A stretch of 64,000 nt of DNA from Stramentimicrobium sp964433555 (lineage in GTDB: Bacteria; Atribacterota; Phoenicimicrobiia; Phoenicimicrobiales; Stramentimicrobiaceae), in the NCBI GenBank assembly GCA_964433555.1, contig CAYSRG010000001.1, positions 62,001 to 126,000 on the forward strand, written 5' to 3'. The translations under genes were made by a program, and so were the position numbers. The notes under the pieces were generated by a model that saw only the letters and a program-made list of their open reading frames with translations, did no database searches and had not been told where the DNA came from. Shown here in pieces: positions 63,997 through 64,000 of this stretch; position 1 is the stretch's first letter, and each line of letters opens with the position of its first letter.

Positions 63997-64000
63997 AATT

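Overview
ORGANISM. The window is a bacterial chromosome segment with low G+C (roughly a third by eye), densely packed with housekeeping genes, nearly all on the minus strand. Rubredoxin plus an FprA-type flavodiiron protein, a phosphofructokinase with pyrophosphate-type active-site residues, and flavin-dependent thymidylate synthase ThyX point to a strict anaerobe. Gene order resembles Firmicutes and other deep-branching anaerobes (rho-rpmE-tdk-prfA-prmC-ywlE-rpiB-upp-wecB; ligA-gatCAB; coaBC-priA-def-fmt-rsmB). The mixture would fit an uncultured anaerobic lineage such as Atribacterota, but that is inference; no rRNA gene is present to decide it. LAYOUT. 1-8003: conserved rho-to-wecB cluster with a dNTP/pyrimidine theme (dCMP deaminase, Upp, ThyX, Tdk) and translation genes (RF1, PrmC, L31). 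8708-14175: nucleotidyltransferase, CTP synthase, metallo-hydrolase, a large HARE-HTH/Mrr-like protein, gamma-class carbonic anhydrase-like protein. 14153-24530: DNA repair block uvrC-uvrA, uvrB, coaE, polA. 24768-30573: tRNA-Leu(CAA), dnaE, PPi-type phosphofructokinase, class II aldolase. 30833-32457: a decayed ISLre2-like insertion sequence. 32693-38811: hflKC (+), an RNase H/SWIM/2-hydroxyacid dehydrogenase fusion and a LOG-family gene (-), a hairpin-rich intergenic region, then a two-gene unit of unknown function (+). 38924-42202: MFS transporter, exported protein, flavodiiron protein and a 53-residue rubredoxin. 42274-47689: gatB, gatA, gatC, ligA. 48154-51520: exported peptidyl-prolyl isomerase, secreted AstE-like metallopeptidase, VanW protein. 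51659-55847: tRNA-Gly(CCC), small membrane protein, surE, FAD oxidoreductase, thrC, tRNA-Pro(GGG). 55927-63895: dprA, PASTA protein, rsmB, fmt, def, priA, coaBC. HOW IT WORKS TOGETHER. Most genes supply core information processing: nucleotide excision repair, replication and restart, release-factor maturation, fMet-tRNA formation and deformylation, and the transamidation route to Gln-tRNA/Asn-tRNA. PFP and aldolase give a PPi-linked lower glycolysis; rubredoxin-FprA detoxifies O2 or NO; HflKC, the peptidyl-prolyl isomerase, VanW and PASTA proteins serve the envelope. MOST UNUSUAL. A PriA whose helicase motifs are all eroded while its zinc domain is intact; a UvrC lacking about 100 internal residues; two genes whose conserved N-termini require an ATT start; a three-module RNase H-SWIM-dehydrogenase ORF; a HARE-B3-HARE-Mrr protein; a palindromic motif at the same distance upstream of the hflK and peptidyl-prolyl isomerase promoters; and an uncharacterised two-gene operon behind strong hairpins.
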